A stretch of DNA of 50,679 nucleotides from a virus: positions 1 to 50,679 of the IMG/VR virus record IMGVR_UViG_3300030102_002459. The stretch is one strand, 5' to 3'. Numbering within the stretch: the stretch's first letter is position 1; each line of letters begins with the position of its first letter. The notes below the pieces were generated by a model that was given only the letters and a program-made list of their open reading frames with translations, did not search any database and had not been told where the DNA came from. Below are positions 11,926 through 21,173 of the stretch, in pieces. A program made the translations under genes and the position numbers.

Positions 11926-14144
11926 TGTACGAGCAGTCTTTAGTAAAAGTAATAAAAGATCACATTAAACCTAAAGTTTTAAAAAGAAATAATAGGTACA
12001 AAAAGTGGAGTTATGGTTATGATGTTGAAAACGATATTATAGTCATAAGTAAAGACGGTACTATAGGTGATGTAATTGAAATACAAAACCTTAAAATAGC
12101 TTTACCAGCTAAGCCAGATAACGTTTACGTTTGTTCTAAAAAAGAAGAACGATGGGCTAAAACAGAATATCCTAAGCAGTTGTCTAAAATAAAAAATGTA
12201 TTTGAGTGGGAACAATATCCTATAGATTTTAAAGAAACTTGGTACGATTATATAGATGAAGAATTTAGAAGAAGAGAAGAAGGTTTTTGGTTTAAAAATA
12301 AAGGCGTATCTACTTATATTACTGGTTCTCATTACATGTTCTTGCAGTGGTCTAAAATTGACGTTGGGGCCGCTGACTACAGAGAGTCAAATAGATTATT
12401 CTATATTTTCTGGGAAGCTTGCAAAGCAGACCAACGCTGTTATGGTATGTGCTACCTCAAAAACAGACGCTCTGGTTTTTCATTCATGGCGTCATCAGAG
12501 CTGGTTAATCAAGCAACCATATCTTCAGACTCACGGTTTGGGATATTGTCCAAATCTGGAGCCGATGCTAAGAAAATGTTTACAGATAAGGTTGTACCAA
12601 TATCCATTAACTACCCGTTCTTTTTTAAACCAATACAAGACGGTATGGACCGTCCAAAGACGGAGCTCGCCTACAGGGTACCAGCTTCAAAACTCACAAG
12701 AAGAAAACTTGATCAAGGCGAGGCACCGGAAGAGCTCGAAGGACTTGATACTACAATTGACTGGAAGAACACAGGTGATAACTCCTATGACGGTGAGAAG
12801 CTTAAACTCCTCGCGCATGACGAATCAGGTAAATGGGAAAGGCCGGACAACATCCTCAACAACTGGCGAGTTACTAAAACAACGCTAAGATTAGGTAGCA
12901 AAGTTGTTGGCAAGTGTATGATGGGGTCAACTAGTAATTCTCTTGACAAAGGAGGTGATAACTTTAAAAAATTATACTATGCTTCAGACGTCACGCAAAG
13001 AAACCGCAATGGACAGACTAGCTCGGGATTATATAGTTTGTTCATACCTATGGAATGGAACTACGAAGGATTCATTGATTCTTATGGCTTACCTGTATTC
13101 GACTCACCAAAAGACGCCGTTAAAGACGCGCAGGGTGATTTAATTACTACAGGTGTTATAGAACACTGGGAAAACGAAGTTGATGGTCTTAGAAATGATC
13201 AGGATAGTTTAAATGAATATTACCGTCAGTTTCCTCGTACAGAGAAACACGCGTTTAGAGACGAAGCAAAGTTATCTTTATTTAATCTAACTAAGATTTA
13301 CGAACAAATAGATCACAATGAAGATATGAAAAATAAAACATCAGTTACACAAGGTAATTTTCAGTGGGCTGGTGGTATTAAAGATACAAGTGTAAATTTT
13401 GTACCTGACAACAACGGTAGGTTTTTAGTTTCATGGATTCCACCTATAAATCTACAAAACCGTGTAATAATAAAAAATGGAGTGAGGTTTCCAGGTAATG
13501 ATCACGTAGGAGCTTTCGGCTGTGATAGTTACGATATATCTGGAACAGTAGACAAACGTGGTTCAAAAGGATCGCTACACGGTTTAACTAAATTTAGTAT
13601 GGAGCAAGCTCCTTTTAATATGTTCTTTTTAGAATATATATCAAGACCTCCAACAGCTGAAATATTCTTTGAAGATGTTTTAATGGCATTGCATTTTTAT
13701 GGCATGCCTATACTTGCAGAGAACAACAAGCCTCGATTATTATACTATTTAAAACGTAGAGGGTATAGAAAATTTTCAATGAACAGACCAGATAAAATAT
13801 ATAACAAGTTGTCTGTTGCAGAAAGAGAAATAGGTGGTATACCTAATTCAAGTGAAGATATTAAACAAGCTCACGCTGCTGCTATAGAATCATATATAGA
13901 AGATCACGTAGGTTTGAATGAAAACGGATATGGTGATATGTACTTTCAAAGAACATTAGAAGACTGGGCTAAATTTAACATAAACAACAGAACAAAGTTT
14001 GATGCAACTATTAGTTCTGGCTTAGCTATAATGGCTTGTAATAAAAATAAATATACACCAGTAAACATACAACAACGAGATCCAGTTAACATATCGTTTA
14101 AAAAATATGATAACACAGGTTATACTTCAAAAATAATACAATAA
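11925..14144 (+). CDS. terL: Terminase large subunit
   Basis: 739 aa. The ATPase domain has a non-classical Walker A-like segment, LKNRRSGFSF (about 178-187), without the usual GKT. A Walker B follows, KLLAHDESGKW (Asp299-Glu300), then a coupling region around MMGSTSN. The C-terminal nuclease region starts near GAFGCDSYD (Asp534), where the first acidic residue of the RNase H-like nuclease is expected; TAEIFFEDVLMALHFYGMPI follows. The motif YITGSHYMFLQWSKID recalls terminases of Bacteroidota podoviruses, including crAss-like phages. It cuts and pumps phage DNA into proheads at the portal. The next gene, portal, starts one base after its stop. Codon choice in about 12520-12900 is noticeably more G/C-rich than the flanks. 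Confidence 0.85.
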   Translation: MYEQSLVKVIKDHIKPKVLKRNNRYKKWSYGYDVENDIIVISKDGTIGDVIEIQNLKIALPAKPDNVYVCSKKEERWAKTEYPKQLSKIKNVFEWEQYPIDFKETWYDYIDEEFRRREEGFWFKNKGVSTYITGSHYMFLQWSKIDVGAADYRESNRLFYIFWEACKADQRCYGMCYLKNRRSGFSFMASSELVNQATISSDSRFGILSKSGADAKKMFTDKVVPISINYPFFFKPIQDGMDRPKTELAYRVPASKLTRRKLDQGEAPEELEGLDTTIDWKNTGDNSYDGEKLKLLAHDESGKWERPDNILNNWRVTKTTLRLGSKVVGKCMMGSTSNSLDKGGDNFKKLYYASDVTQRNRNGQTSSGLYSLFIPMEWNYEGFIDSYGLPVFDSPKDAVKDAQGDLITTGVIEHWENEVDGLRNDQDSLNEYYRQFPRTEKHAFRDEAKLSLFNLTKIYEQIDHNEDMKNKTSVTQGNFQWAGGIKDTSVNFVPDNNGRFLVSWIPPINLQNRVIIKNGVRFPGNDHVGAFGCDSYDISGTVDKRGSKGSLHGLTKFSMEQAPFNMFFLEYISRPPTAEIFFEDVLMALHFYGMPILAENNKPRLLYYLKRRGYRKFSMNRPDKIYNKLSVAEREIGGIPNSSEDIKQAHAAAIESYIEDHVGLNENGYGDMYFQRTLEDWAKFNINNRTKFDATISSGLAIMACNKNKYTPVNIQQRDPVNISFKKYDNTGYTSKIIQ

Positions 14145-16562
14145 ATGATTTATACTAATGTAAATAGTTCCTTTCCAAGTCAGGTGGTACCAGACGCAGA
14201 AAAGAATACTTTAGAATACGGTTATCAAGTGGGTAGAGCTATTGAAAACGAATGGTTTAGAGGTGATCGTGGTTTAGGTGCCGGTGGTCGCTTTGGTAAT
14301 AACTGGCAAGATTTTCATAGATTAAGATTATACGCTAGAGGTGAGCAGTCTGTTGCAAAATATAAAGATGAATTATCTATTAACGGTGATTTGTCTTATT
14401 TAAATTTAGACTGGAAACCAGTTGCAGTTTTATCTAAGTTTGTAGATATTGTAGTAAATGGCATGACTGATAAAGGTTATGAAATAAAATCTTTTGCTAC
14501 AGATCCATTTGCTTTAAAACAAAGAACTGATTACGCTAGTGGTATAATGAGGGATATGAATTCTAAAAAATTGTTAACTTCTATAAAAGATAACTTAGGA
14601 GCTGATCTTTTTAACACATCTGATCCTAGCAACTTACCTGAAAGTAAAGAAGAATTAGATTTATATCTTCAATTAAACTACAAGCAAAGTATAGAAATAG
14701 CAGAAGAAGAAGCTATATCTAATGTTTTAGATTACAATAGATATGAAGAAATAAAAAAGAGGTTGGCATATGACTTAACTGTTCTAGGTATATCTTGTGT
14801 AAAAACTAATTTTAATTTAGCTAATGGAGTTACAGTTGAATATGTAGACCCAGCTAATTTAGTTTATTCATATACAGAAGATCCTAACTTTGAAGATATA
14901 TATTATGTTGGTGAAGTCAAAAGTGTTAGCTTAGAAGAAGTTAAAAAACAATTTCCTTACTTAACTCAAACTGAATTAGAAGAAATACAAAAATATCCAG
15001 GCGATTCAAATTACACTAGAAACTATTACGGTCAAGACGATAACTATAACAACGTTCAAGTTTTATATTTTGAATACAAAACCTATAATAATCAAGTATT
15101 TAAAATAAAGCAAACAGATCAAGGTTTATTAAAAGCATTAGAAAAGCCAGGTGATTTTAATCCACCTGAAAATGAAAACTTTGAAAGAGTGCATAGAGCT
15201 ATAGAAGTTTTGTATACTGGAGCTAAAATACTTGGTCAAGAAAAAATGCTTAAATGGCAACTGTCTGAGAATATGACAAGGCCATATAGTAATCAAACTA
15301 AAGTTCAAATGAACTACGTCATATCTGCTCCAAGAATATACAAAGGTCGTATTGAAAGTTTAGTTAGCAAGTGTATTGGGTTTGCTGATATGATACAGTT
15401 AACTCATTTAAAAATACAACAAGTTTTAGCTCGCATGGTACCTGATGGCGTGTTTGTAGATGTTGACGGTTTAGCAGAAGTTGATTTAGGCAATGGCACC
15501 AACTATAATCCGCAGGAAGCTTTAAACATGTACTTTCAAACTGGTAGTATTGTTGGTAGATCTAAAACAATAGAAGGTGATTTAAATCCAGGTAAAGTTC
15601 CTATACAAGAGCTTAAAACTTCTTCAGGTATGCAAAAAGTGCAAGCTTTAATACAAACATATCAGTATTACTTGCAAATGATACGTGACGTAACCGGATT
15701 AAATGAAGCTAGAGATGGTAGTCAACCTACAAAAGACGCTTTAGTAGGTTTACAAAAACTAGCTGCAGCTGCTTCTAACACCGCTACAAAACACATACTA
15801 CAGTCACTTATGTATTTAACCGTTAGATCTTGTGAAAATATAAGTTTAAGAATAAACGATATGTTAAATTATCCTTTAACTAAAGCTGCTTTATTAGATT
15901 CTATAAATTCATTTAATGTAGCTACTTTAAACGAAATACAAGATTTAAGTATGCATGAGTTTGGTATATTTTTAGAACTAGAACCAGAAGAAGAACAAAA
16001 GCAAATACTAGAAAAAAATATTCAAATAGCTTTACAAGCTGGTCAAATAGGTTTAGAAGATGCTATTGATATTAGGCAAATATCAAACATAAAGCTTGCT
16101 AATCAATATCTTAAATTAAGTCAAAAAAGAAAGCGCGAAAGAGATCAACAAGCTCAACAAGCTAATATACAAGCTCAAGCTCAAGCTAACTCTCAAACAG
16201 CTGAAAAAGCTGCTTTAGCTGAAGTACAAAAGCAACAAGCTTTAACTGAGTCTAAAGTTCAAATAGAACAAGCTAAATCTCAGTTTGAAATACAGCGTAT
16301 GCAAACTGAAGCATCAATTAAAAAGCAGTTGATGGCTGAAGAGTTTAATTACAACATACAACTTGCTGAAGCTAGAGCTAGAGTTGAAAGAGATAAAGAA
16401 AAAGAAATAGAAGATCGTAAAGATGAGCGTGCTAGAATTATAGGTACGCAACAATCTGAAATGATATCACAGCGTCAAAATGATGAATTACCAAAAAACT
16501 TTGAATCAGCTGGTAATGATGCGCTTGGAGGATTTGGACTAGAACAGTTTGAACCTCGTTAA
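14145..16562 (+). CDS. Portal protein
   Basis: 805 aa. The N-terminal half contains the portal-like segments WKPVAVLSKFVDIVVNGMTD and YDLTVLGISCVKTNFNLANG, then VEYVDPANLVYSYTEDPNFE, which are typical of portals in Bacteroidota podoviruses and crAss-like phages. The stem/clip follows (RIESLVSKCIGFADM ... GLNEARDGSQPTKDALVGLQ). The last ~180 residues are a long Gln/Ala/Glu/Lys-rich coiled coil (barrel/crown). It forms the dodecameric ring through which DNA enters and leaves the head. It directly follows terL and precedes the scaffold gene, the usual packaging order. Confidence 0.87.
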   Translation: MIYTNVNSSFPSQVVPDAEKNTLEYGYQVGRAIENEWFRGDRGLGAGGRFGNNWQDFHRLRLYARGEQSVAKYKDELSINGDLSYLNLDWKPVAVLSKFVDIVVNGMTDKGYEIKSFATDPFALKQRTDYASGIMRDMNSKKLLTSIKDNLGADLFNTSDPSNLPESKEELDLYLQLNYKQSIEIAEEEAISNVLDYNRYEEIKKRLAYDLTVLGISCVKTNFNLANGVTVEYVDPANLVYSYTEDPNFEDIYYVGEVKSVSLEEVKKQFPYLTQTELEEIQKYPGDSNYTRNYYGQDDNYNNVQVLYFEYKTYNNQVFKIKQTDQGLLKALEKPGDFNPPENENFERVHRAIEVLYTGAKILGQEKMLKWQLSENMTRPYSNQTKVQMNYVISAPRIYKGRIESLVSKCIGFADMIQLTHLKIQQVLARMVPDGVFVDVDGLAEVDLGNGTNYNPQEALNMYFQTGSIVGRSKTIEGDLNPGKVPIQELKTSSGMQKVQALIQTYQYYLQMIRDVTGLNEARDGSQPTKDALVGLQKLAAAASNTATKHILQSLMYLTVRSCENISLRINDMLNYPLTKAALLDSINSFNVATLNEIQDLSMHEFGIFLELEPEEEQKQILEKNIQIALQAGQIGLEDAIDIRQISNIKLANQYLKLSQKRKRERDQQAQQANIQAQAQANSQTAEKAALAEVQKQQALTESKVQIEQAKSQFEIQRMQTEASIKKQLMAEEFNYNIQLAEARARVERDKEKEIEDRKDERARIIGTQQSEMISQRQNDELPKNFESAGNDALGGFGLEQFEPR

Positions 16563-16592
16563 AAACTTTTAATTATTTAATTATATTATATT

Positions 16593-17786
16593 ATGTCAGA
16601 AGAAGTAAAACAAGAAGGTGAATTTAAAGCTAAAAAACCTTCTAAACCTAAAAATTTAGGTAAAACAAATGAGGTAACTAAAATTGAAATACCTAGTACA
16701 GCTGTAGAAGCTCAAGGTGAAGTAGTTCCTGAAGTAACTAAAGTTGAAATAAAAGAAGAAGATGCCGTTCAAACACAAGAGACAGATGGTAGCGATGTTA
16801 CTATCGAAGGATCCGAAGACAGTAGCGACAGCCAAAAAGTGGTTGAAGAAGTACGGGAAACCGAAGAGAAAATAGAAACACCTTTAACTTTAGTTGAAGA
16901 AACTGAAGTTAATGATCCAGTTGAAGTTACTAAAGAACCTGTACAACAAACAGAACCAACACCACAGTTACCTGAAAATATTGAAAAGCTAGTTTCTTTT
17001 ATGGAAGAGACTGGTGGTACAGTCGAAGATTATGTTCGGCTTAACGCAGACTATACTAATGTAGATAATAATACGTTAGTAAGAGAATATTATAAACAAA
17101 CACGGCCGCATCTTGATCATGATGACGTAAGTCTTTTATTAGAAGACTTTAGTTATGATGAAGAGTTAGACGACGAAAAAGAAATACGCAAAAAAAAGAT
17201 TGCGTTTAAAGAAGAAGTTGGAAAAGCTAAAAACTTTTTGGAAAACTTAAAAGGTAAATACTACGACGAGATCAAGTTGAGACCGGGCGTAACTCAAGAG
17301 CAACAAAAAGCTGTAGATTTTTTCAATCGATACACTGAAGAGCAAAACGCTGTAAAGCAATTGCATGATGATTTTGTTAACCGTACTAATAATTTTTTGA
17401 CTGATGATTTCAAAGGTTTTGATTTCACCGTTGGGGACAAGAAGTTTAGATATGGTGTTAAAAATCCAAAGCAAATAGCTGACGCTCAGTCTGATATTAC
17501 TAATTTTATCGGGACGTTCTTAGATAAAGAAAATAAAATATCAGATCTGTCAAGTTATCATAAAGCTTTGTATGCAGCTAGAAATGCTGATACTTTAGCT
17601 CAACATTTTTATGAGCAAGGAAAAGCTGATGCTGTTAAAGACGTTATGGCTAAGTCAAAAAATATTTCGACTGAACCACGTCAGACAGCACAAGGTGAAG
17701 TATTTGTAAATGGATTAAAAGTTAAAGCTATTAGTGGTGTTGATTCTTCAAAACTTAAAGTTAAAAAAGTAACATTAAAAAACTAA
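16593..17786 (+). CDS. Scaffolding-like protein
   Basis: 397 aa. The first ~140 residues are acidic, low-complexity and probably disordered (Glu, Val, Thr-rich). The middle is charged helix (LLEDFSYDEELDDEKEIRKK), and the C-terminal 60 residues are basic. Position between portal and capsid, acidic disordered N-terminus and helical body are those of a T7 gp9-like scaffold that guides prohead assembly and then leaves. No peptidase motif is seen. A short stretch (about 16780-16860) has more G/C-rich codons than its surroundings. Confidence 0.7.
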   Translation: MSEEVKQEGEFKAKKPSKPKNLGKTNEVTKIEIPSTAVEAQGEVVPEVTKVEIKEEDAVQTQETDGSDVTIEGSEDSSDSQKVVEEVRETEEKIETPLTLVEETEVNDPVEVTKEPVQQTEPTPQLPENIEKLVSFMEETGGTVEDYVRLNADYTNVDNNTLVREYYKQTRPHLDHDDVSLLLEDFSYDEELDDEKEIRKKKIAFKEEVGKAKNFLENLKGKYYDEIKLRPGVTQEQQKAVDFFNRYTEEQNAVKQLHDDFVNRTNNFLTDDFKGFDFTVGDKKFRYGVKNPKQIADAQSDITNFIGTFLDKENKISDLSSYHKALYAARNADTLAQHFYEQGKADAVKDVMAKSKNISTEPRQTAQGEVFVNGLKVKAISGVDSSKLKVKKVTLKN

Positions 17787-17797
17787 ATTAATTAATT

Positions 17798-19261
17798 ATG
17801 GCTATAAGTCCTTTATTTGGGAGTATTGTCCCATCTCAACAACAACAATTGCTAGACACGAACTTCCTGTCTTTTAATGGAGGTTCTAACCCTGGCGATT
17901 CTGATACTTTTGCACAGCAGTATCTACCTGAGATTTATGAGCAAGAAGTAGAGCGATACGGAAACCGTACGCTTTCTGGATTCTTGCGTATGGTAGGTGC
18001 TGAGATGCCGATGACTTCTGATCAAGTCATTTGGTCTGAGCAAAACCGTTTGCACATCGCTTATGAAGACTGTACAAACGACCAAGTCAACACAATTGGT
18101 ATTCCTGTTGCAGGTGACGTTAAAAACGTCGTTTCTCCAAACTCAACTATTGTTGCTTTGGACGGCGCTGGTAACGAACTAACAGGTGTTGTAACTGCTT
18201 CAAACCTAACAACTGGTGATTTAACAGTTGCTCCGTATGACGCTACAACAACTGCAGCTCTTGCAACTACAGGTATTAAGATTTTCGTTTATGGATCTGA
18301 ATATGCAAAAGGATCATCTACACCTAATAACACTTCAACTACTGTTGCTGATGGTTATGTAAGTGTAGATCCTGCGTTTACTCAGTTTTCTAACTCACCA
18401 ATCATCATCAGAAACAAATATGTAGTTTCTGGTTCTGACACTGCTCAGATCGGTTGGGTTGAAGTTGCTACAGAAGACGGAACATCTGGATATCTATGGT
18501 ATCTAAAAGCTGAGTCTGAAACTCGCTTACGTTTCGAAGATTATTTAGAAATGGCGGTAGTAGAAGGCGAAAAAGCTGATACTAGTTTAGGTGCTGGCTC
18601 TGCATTTGCTGCTGGGTTTAAAGGTACAGAAGGTTTATTTGCTGCTATTCAGTCTCGTGGTAACGTAGAGTCAGGCTTTAATGCTGCCGCTCCCGCACTA
18701 GGTGAGTTTGACAATATTCTAAGAAACTTAGACACACAAGGAGCTATTGAAGAAAACATGCTTTTCTTGAATCGCGAAACTTCACTAGGTTTTGATGATA
18801 TGCTAGCTGCAGTAAATGCTGCTTATTCTGGTGGTACTTCTTTTGGTATCTTCGAAAATTCAGAAGACATGGCATTGAATTTAGGATTCAGCGGTTTCCG
18901 CAGAGGTTCTTATGACTTCTACAAAACTGACTGGAAATATCTAAACGATGCCTCTACAAGAGGTGCTATCGAAGACGGATTAATTCCTCCAGGATATGGC
19001 ACTAGTGCTATCGACGGAGTATTAATTCCTGCAGGTACATCAACTGTATACGATCAAATTCTTGGTACTAACATCCGTCGTCCATTCTTGCACGTACGAT
19101 ACAGAGCGTCACAAACTGACGATCGTCGTATGAAGTCTTGGTTGACTGGATCTGTTGGTGGTGCTTTCACAAGTGATCTTGATGCGATGGAAGTAAACTT
19201 CCTATCTGAAAGATGTCTTTGTGTGCAAGGTGCTAACAACTTTGTATTATTTACTAAGTAA
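17798..19261 (+). CDS. Major capsid protein
   Basis: 487 aa, located after the scaffold and followed by a strong hairpin. It has the smooth, mostly neutral composition of a capsid subunit: an N-terminal arm (QQQQLLDTNFLSFNGGSNPG) and a long helix-like segment (DTFAQQYLPEIYEQEVERYG). There is an inserted beta domain around residues 100-210 and a C-terminal segment ending CLCVQGANNFVLF. Codon choice is visibly different from neighbours (more C-ending codons such as TTC, AAC, GAC), as expected for a very highly expressed gene. The HK97-like fold is inferred from family knowledge, not proven. Confidence 0.82.
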   Translation: MAISPLFGSIVPSQQQQLLDTNFLSFNGGSNPGDSDTFAQQYLPEIYEQEVERYGNRTLSGFLRMVGAEMPMTSDQVIWSEQNRLHIAYEDCTNDQVNTIGIPVAGDVKNVVSPNSTIVALDGAGNELTGVVTASNLTTGDLTVAPYDATTTAALATTGIKIFVYGSEYAKGSSTPNNTSTTVADGYVSVDPAFTQFSNSPIIIRNKYVVSGSDTAQIGWVEVATEDGTSGYLWYLKAESETRLRFEDYLEMAVVEGEKADTSLGAGSAFAAGFKGTEGLFAAIQSRGNVESGFNAAAPALGEFDNILRNLDTQGAIEENMLFLNRETSLGFDDMLAAVNAAYSGGTSFGIFENSEDMALNLGFSGFRRGSYDFYKTDWKYLNDASTRGAIEDGLIPPGYGTSAIDGVLIPAGTSTVYDQILGTNIRRPFLHVRYRASQTDDRRMKSWLTGSVGGAFTSDLDAMEVNFLSERCLCVQGANNFVLFTK

Positions 19262-19270
19262 GATTATTTT

Positions 19271-19304
19271 AAAGGTAACGGGCGCTTCGGCGCCCAGCGC
19301 CTTT
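19271..19304 (+). terminator. Strong hairpin after the major capsid gene
   Basis: GGGCGC (19280-19285), TTCG tetraloop, GCGCCC (19290-19295), with an outer AAAGG (19271-19275)/CCTTT (19300-19304) stem across small internal loops, followed by ATTTAAC. A very stable G/C stem in an A/T-rich genome. Likely a terminator or a stabiliser that isolates the abundant capsid message. Confidence 0.75.
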
Positions 19305-19330
19305 ATTTAACAATTATATTATATTATATC

Positions 19331-20101
19331 ATGGCAAAAACAAAAGAAAAACCAGCTGTAGAAAAAGGTTGGGAAATTAAAGATAGAACGTATTTTGTAA
19401 CCGGAAGGTACAAACCGTTAACATTAAGAATACCATCGAAGCATAGTACAAAAGTACCTATGTTGTGGTATGACGAAGAAACGAATACTCAAAGGGAGTT
19501 GCGGTATGCGACTAATATGGATAGTCCATTTAGAGACGAGCAAGAAGGTGAAGCTACTATTGGAACTATATTATTTAAAGACGGTGCATTAGTTGTGCCT
19601 AAACGGTTTCAAGCTTTACAAAAACTGTTATCACTATATCACCCTTATAGAGGAAAACGTTATAAAGAATACGATTCAGTCGTTGAAGCTCACGACGAAT
19701 TAGATATTATGGAGTTGCAAATTGATGCGCTCAACGCTGCAAGAAGTATGGATATAGATCATTTAGAAGCTATTATGCGTGTTGAAGTTGGAAGTAAAGT
19801 AAATCAAATGTCATCTAAAGAATTAAAACGAGATGCACTTATGTTTGCTAGACAAAATCCAGCTTTGTTTATTGATCTGGCTAAAGATGAAAATGTACAA
19901 CTTAGAAACTTTGCTATACTAGCTACAGAAGCTAAAATTATAAAATTAGCAGACGATCAAAGGTCATTTACATGGGCATCAAATGGTAAAAAATTAATGA
20001 GCGTACCGTTTGAAGAAAATCCTTACTCTGCTATGGCAGCTTTCTTTAAGACTGATGAGGGCGTAGAAGTCTTTAAGTCTATCGAGAAAAAGCTAAAATA
20101 A
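19331..20101 (+). CDS. Conserved phage protein of unknown function (256 aa)
   Basis: 256 aa. An N-terminal beta-rich part (RTYFVTGRYKPLTLRIPSKH) is followed by a helical part containing LNAARSMDIDHLEAIMRVEV then GSKVNQMSSKELKRDALMFA, and finally RSFTWASNGKKLMSVPFEEN. I have seen this block arrangement (ALNAARSMD ... MSSKELKRD ... FARQNP) in many marine phages next to the capsid gene, without assigned role. Probably a minor capsid or head-completion protein. It is flanked by hairpins on both sides, so it could have its own expression level. Confidence 0.6.
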   Translation: MAKTKEKPAVEKGWEIKDRTYFVTGRYKPLTLRIPSKHSTKVPMLWYDEETNTQRELRYATNMDSPFRDEQEGEATIGTILFKDGALVVPKRFQALQKLLSLYHPYRGKRYKEYDSVVEAHDELDIMELQIDALNAARSMDIDHLEAIMRVEVGSKVNQMSSKELKRDALMFARQNPALFIDLAKDENVQLRNFAILATEAKIIKLADDQRSFTWASNGKKLMSVPFEENPYSAMAAFFKTDEGVEVFKSIEKKLK

Positions 20102-20113
20102 CATGTAACAATA

Positions 20114-20144
20114 GTATAGGGCTCGTTCACTCGGGCCCTTATAC
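20114..20144 (+). terminator. Hairpin between head and adaptor genes
   Basis: GTATA (20114-20118) pairs with TATAC (20140-20144), and GGGCTCG pairs with CGGGCCC-type bases across one bulge and two G·U pairs. There is no T-run on the plus strand, so termination would be weak; it could instead be a processing hairpin. Confidence 0.5.
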
Positions 20145-20159
20145 TTAAAAAAAATATAA

Positions 20160-21170
20160 ATGGCAATAAACGTAAATACTGTTTACACTACAGTGTTATC
20201 TATATTAAATAAAGAACAGCGTGGTTATATAACGCCAGACGAGTTTAATAAATTAGCAACACAGGTTCAATTAGATGTTTTTGAAAATTACTTTGAAGAT
20301 CTAAATCAACAGCTACGTGTACCTCAAACAGATAATACGTATGCTAATCGTCAAAAAAATATAGACAACTTAATATCTATATTTAAAACTATAGGTGGAC
20401 TTACTAGAACAGCAAAAGGTGCTATAGTTACTTTTACAGTAACTAACTTTGGAACTAGCTTTACTCCAGGTAATTATCAAGGTCTTCAAGCAACTCCTAC
20501 TTCAAATAATTCTTCTAGGTTTACTGTAAATAGTGTAGACTCGGTAACTGGCGCTATAACAAACCTATCTTTAGGAAGAGGAGGTAGTGGTTATTCTACT
20601 AGTGGTAGTTCTGTAATTTTAACATCTCCTGGTGGCGGAACAGATTGCACTATAAATATAACAAGTGTAAATCCTCAAGATTATTTTACCGGACCAAGCG
20701 ACGTGCACAGAATAGGTAGAGTTGTATTTAACGAAACTAAAGAACTTCAACGAGTACAAAGAGACGAATTGCTACATTTAAACTTATCTAAATACACTAA
20801 ACCTAGCGCTACATATCCTGTATACTTATACGAACAATCTACTCCCGGCTCTAACGGTATTAATACAGGTCAACCTCACATTTATGTTTATCCTCAAGAT
20901 ATTTATACTGAATTTAATGCTAACATTATGTTTAGCATTAGTTATATAAGAAAACCAAATAATGTTCAATGGGGTTTTAGCGTAAATCAAACTTTAGGTA
21001 ATTATGTATATGATCCTACAACTTCTATTCAGTTTGAGTTAGATGCTACAGAACAGACAGAAGTGATATTAAGAATATTAGCTTATGCTGGTGTAGTAAT
21101 AAGAGATCCTCAAATTATACAAGTAGCTTCGCAAGCTGTTCAAGCTGAAGAAATAAATTCAAAAAGTTAA
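20160..21170 (+). CDS. Adaptor/ring-type virion protein
   Basis: 336 aa. The helical N-terminal part (NTVYTTVLSILNKEQRGYIT then DEFNKLATQVQLDVFENYFE) is a pattern I know from marine phage virion proteins. Next comes a Gly/Ser/Thr-rich inserted beta domain (about 80-175), then TGPSDVHRIGRVVFNETKEL and an Asp/Glu-rich helical C-terminus (ELDATEQTEVILRILAYAG). Its position between capsid and nozzle genes suggests a head-to-tail adaptor (ring) protein, like T7 gp11 or the crAss ring proteins. Function inferred from order and shape. Confidence 0.6.
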   Translation: MAINVNTVYTTVLSILNKEQRGYITPDEFNKLATQVQLDVFENYFEDLNQQLRVPQTDNTYANRQKNIDNLISIFKTIGGLTRTAKGAIVTFTVTNFGTSFTPGNYQGLQATPTSNNSSRFTVNSVDSVTGAITNLSLGRGGSGYSTSGSSVILTSPGGGTDCTINITSVNPQDYFTGPSDVHRIGRVVFNETKELQRVQRDELLHLNLSKYTKPSATYPVYLYEQSTPGSNGINTGQPHIYVYPQDIYTEFNANIMFSISYIRKPNNVQWGFSVNQTLGNYVYDPTTSIQFELDATEQTEVILRILAYAGVVIRDPQIIQVASQAVQAEEINSKS

Positions 21171-21173
21171 TAA

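Noticed and set aside
12256-12888. 210-aa plus-strand frame inside terL
   Set aside because: It lies in another frame of the terminase gene and has no recognisable pattern. The local G/C-rich codons explain the lack of stops.
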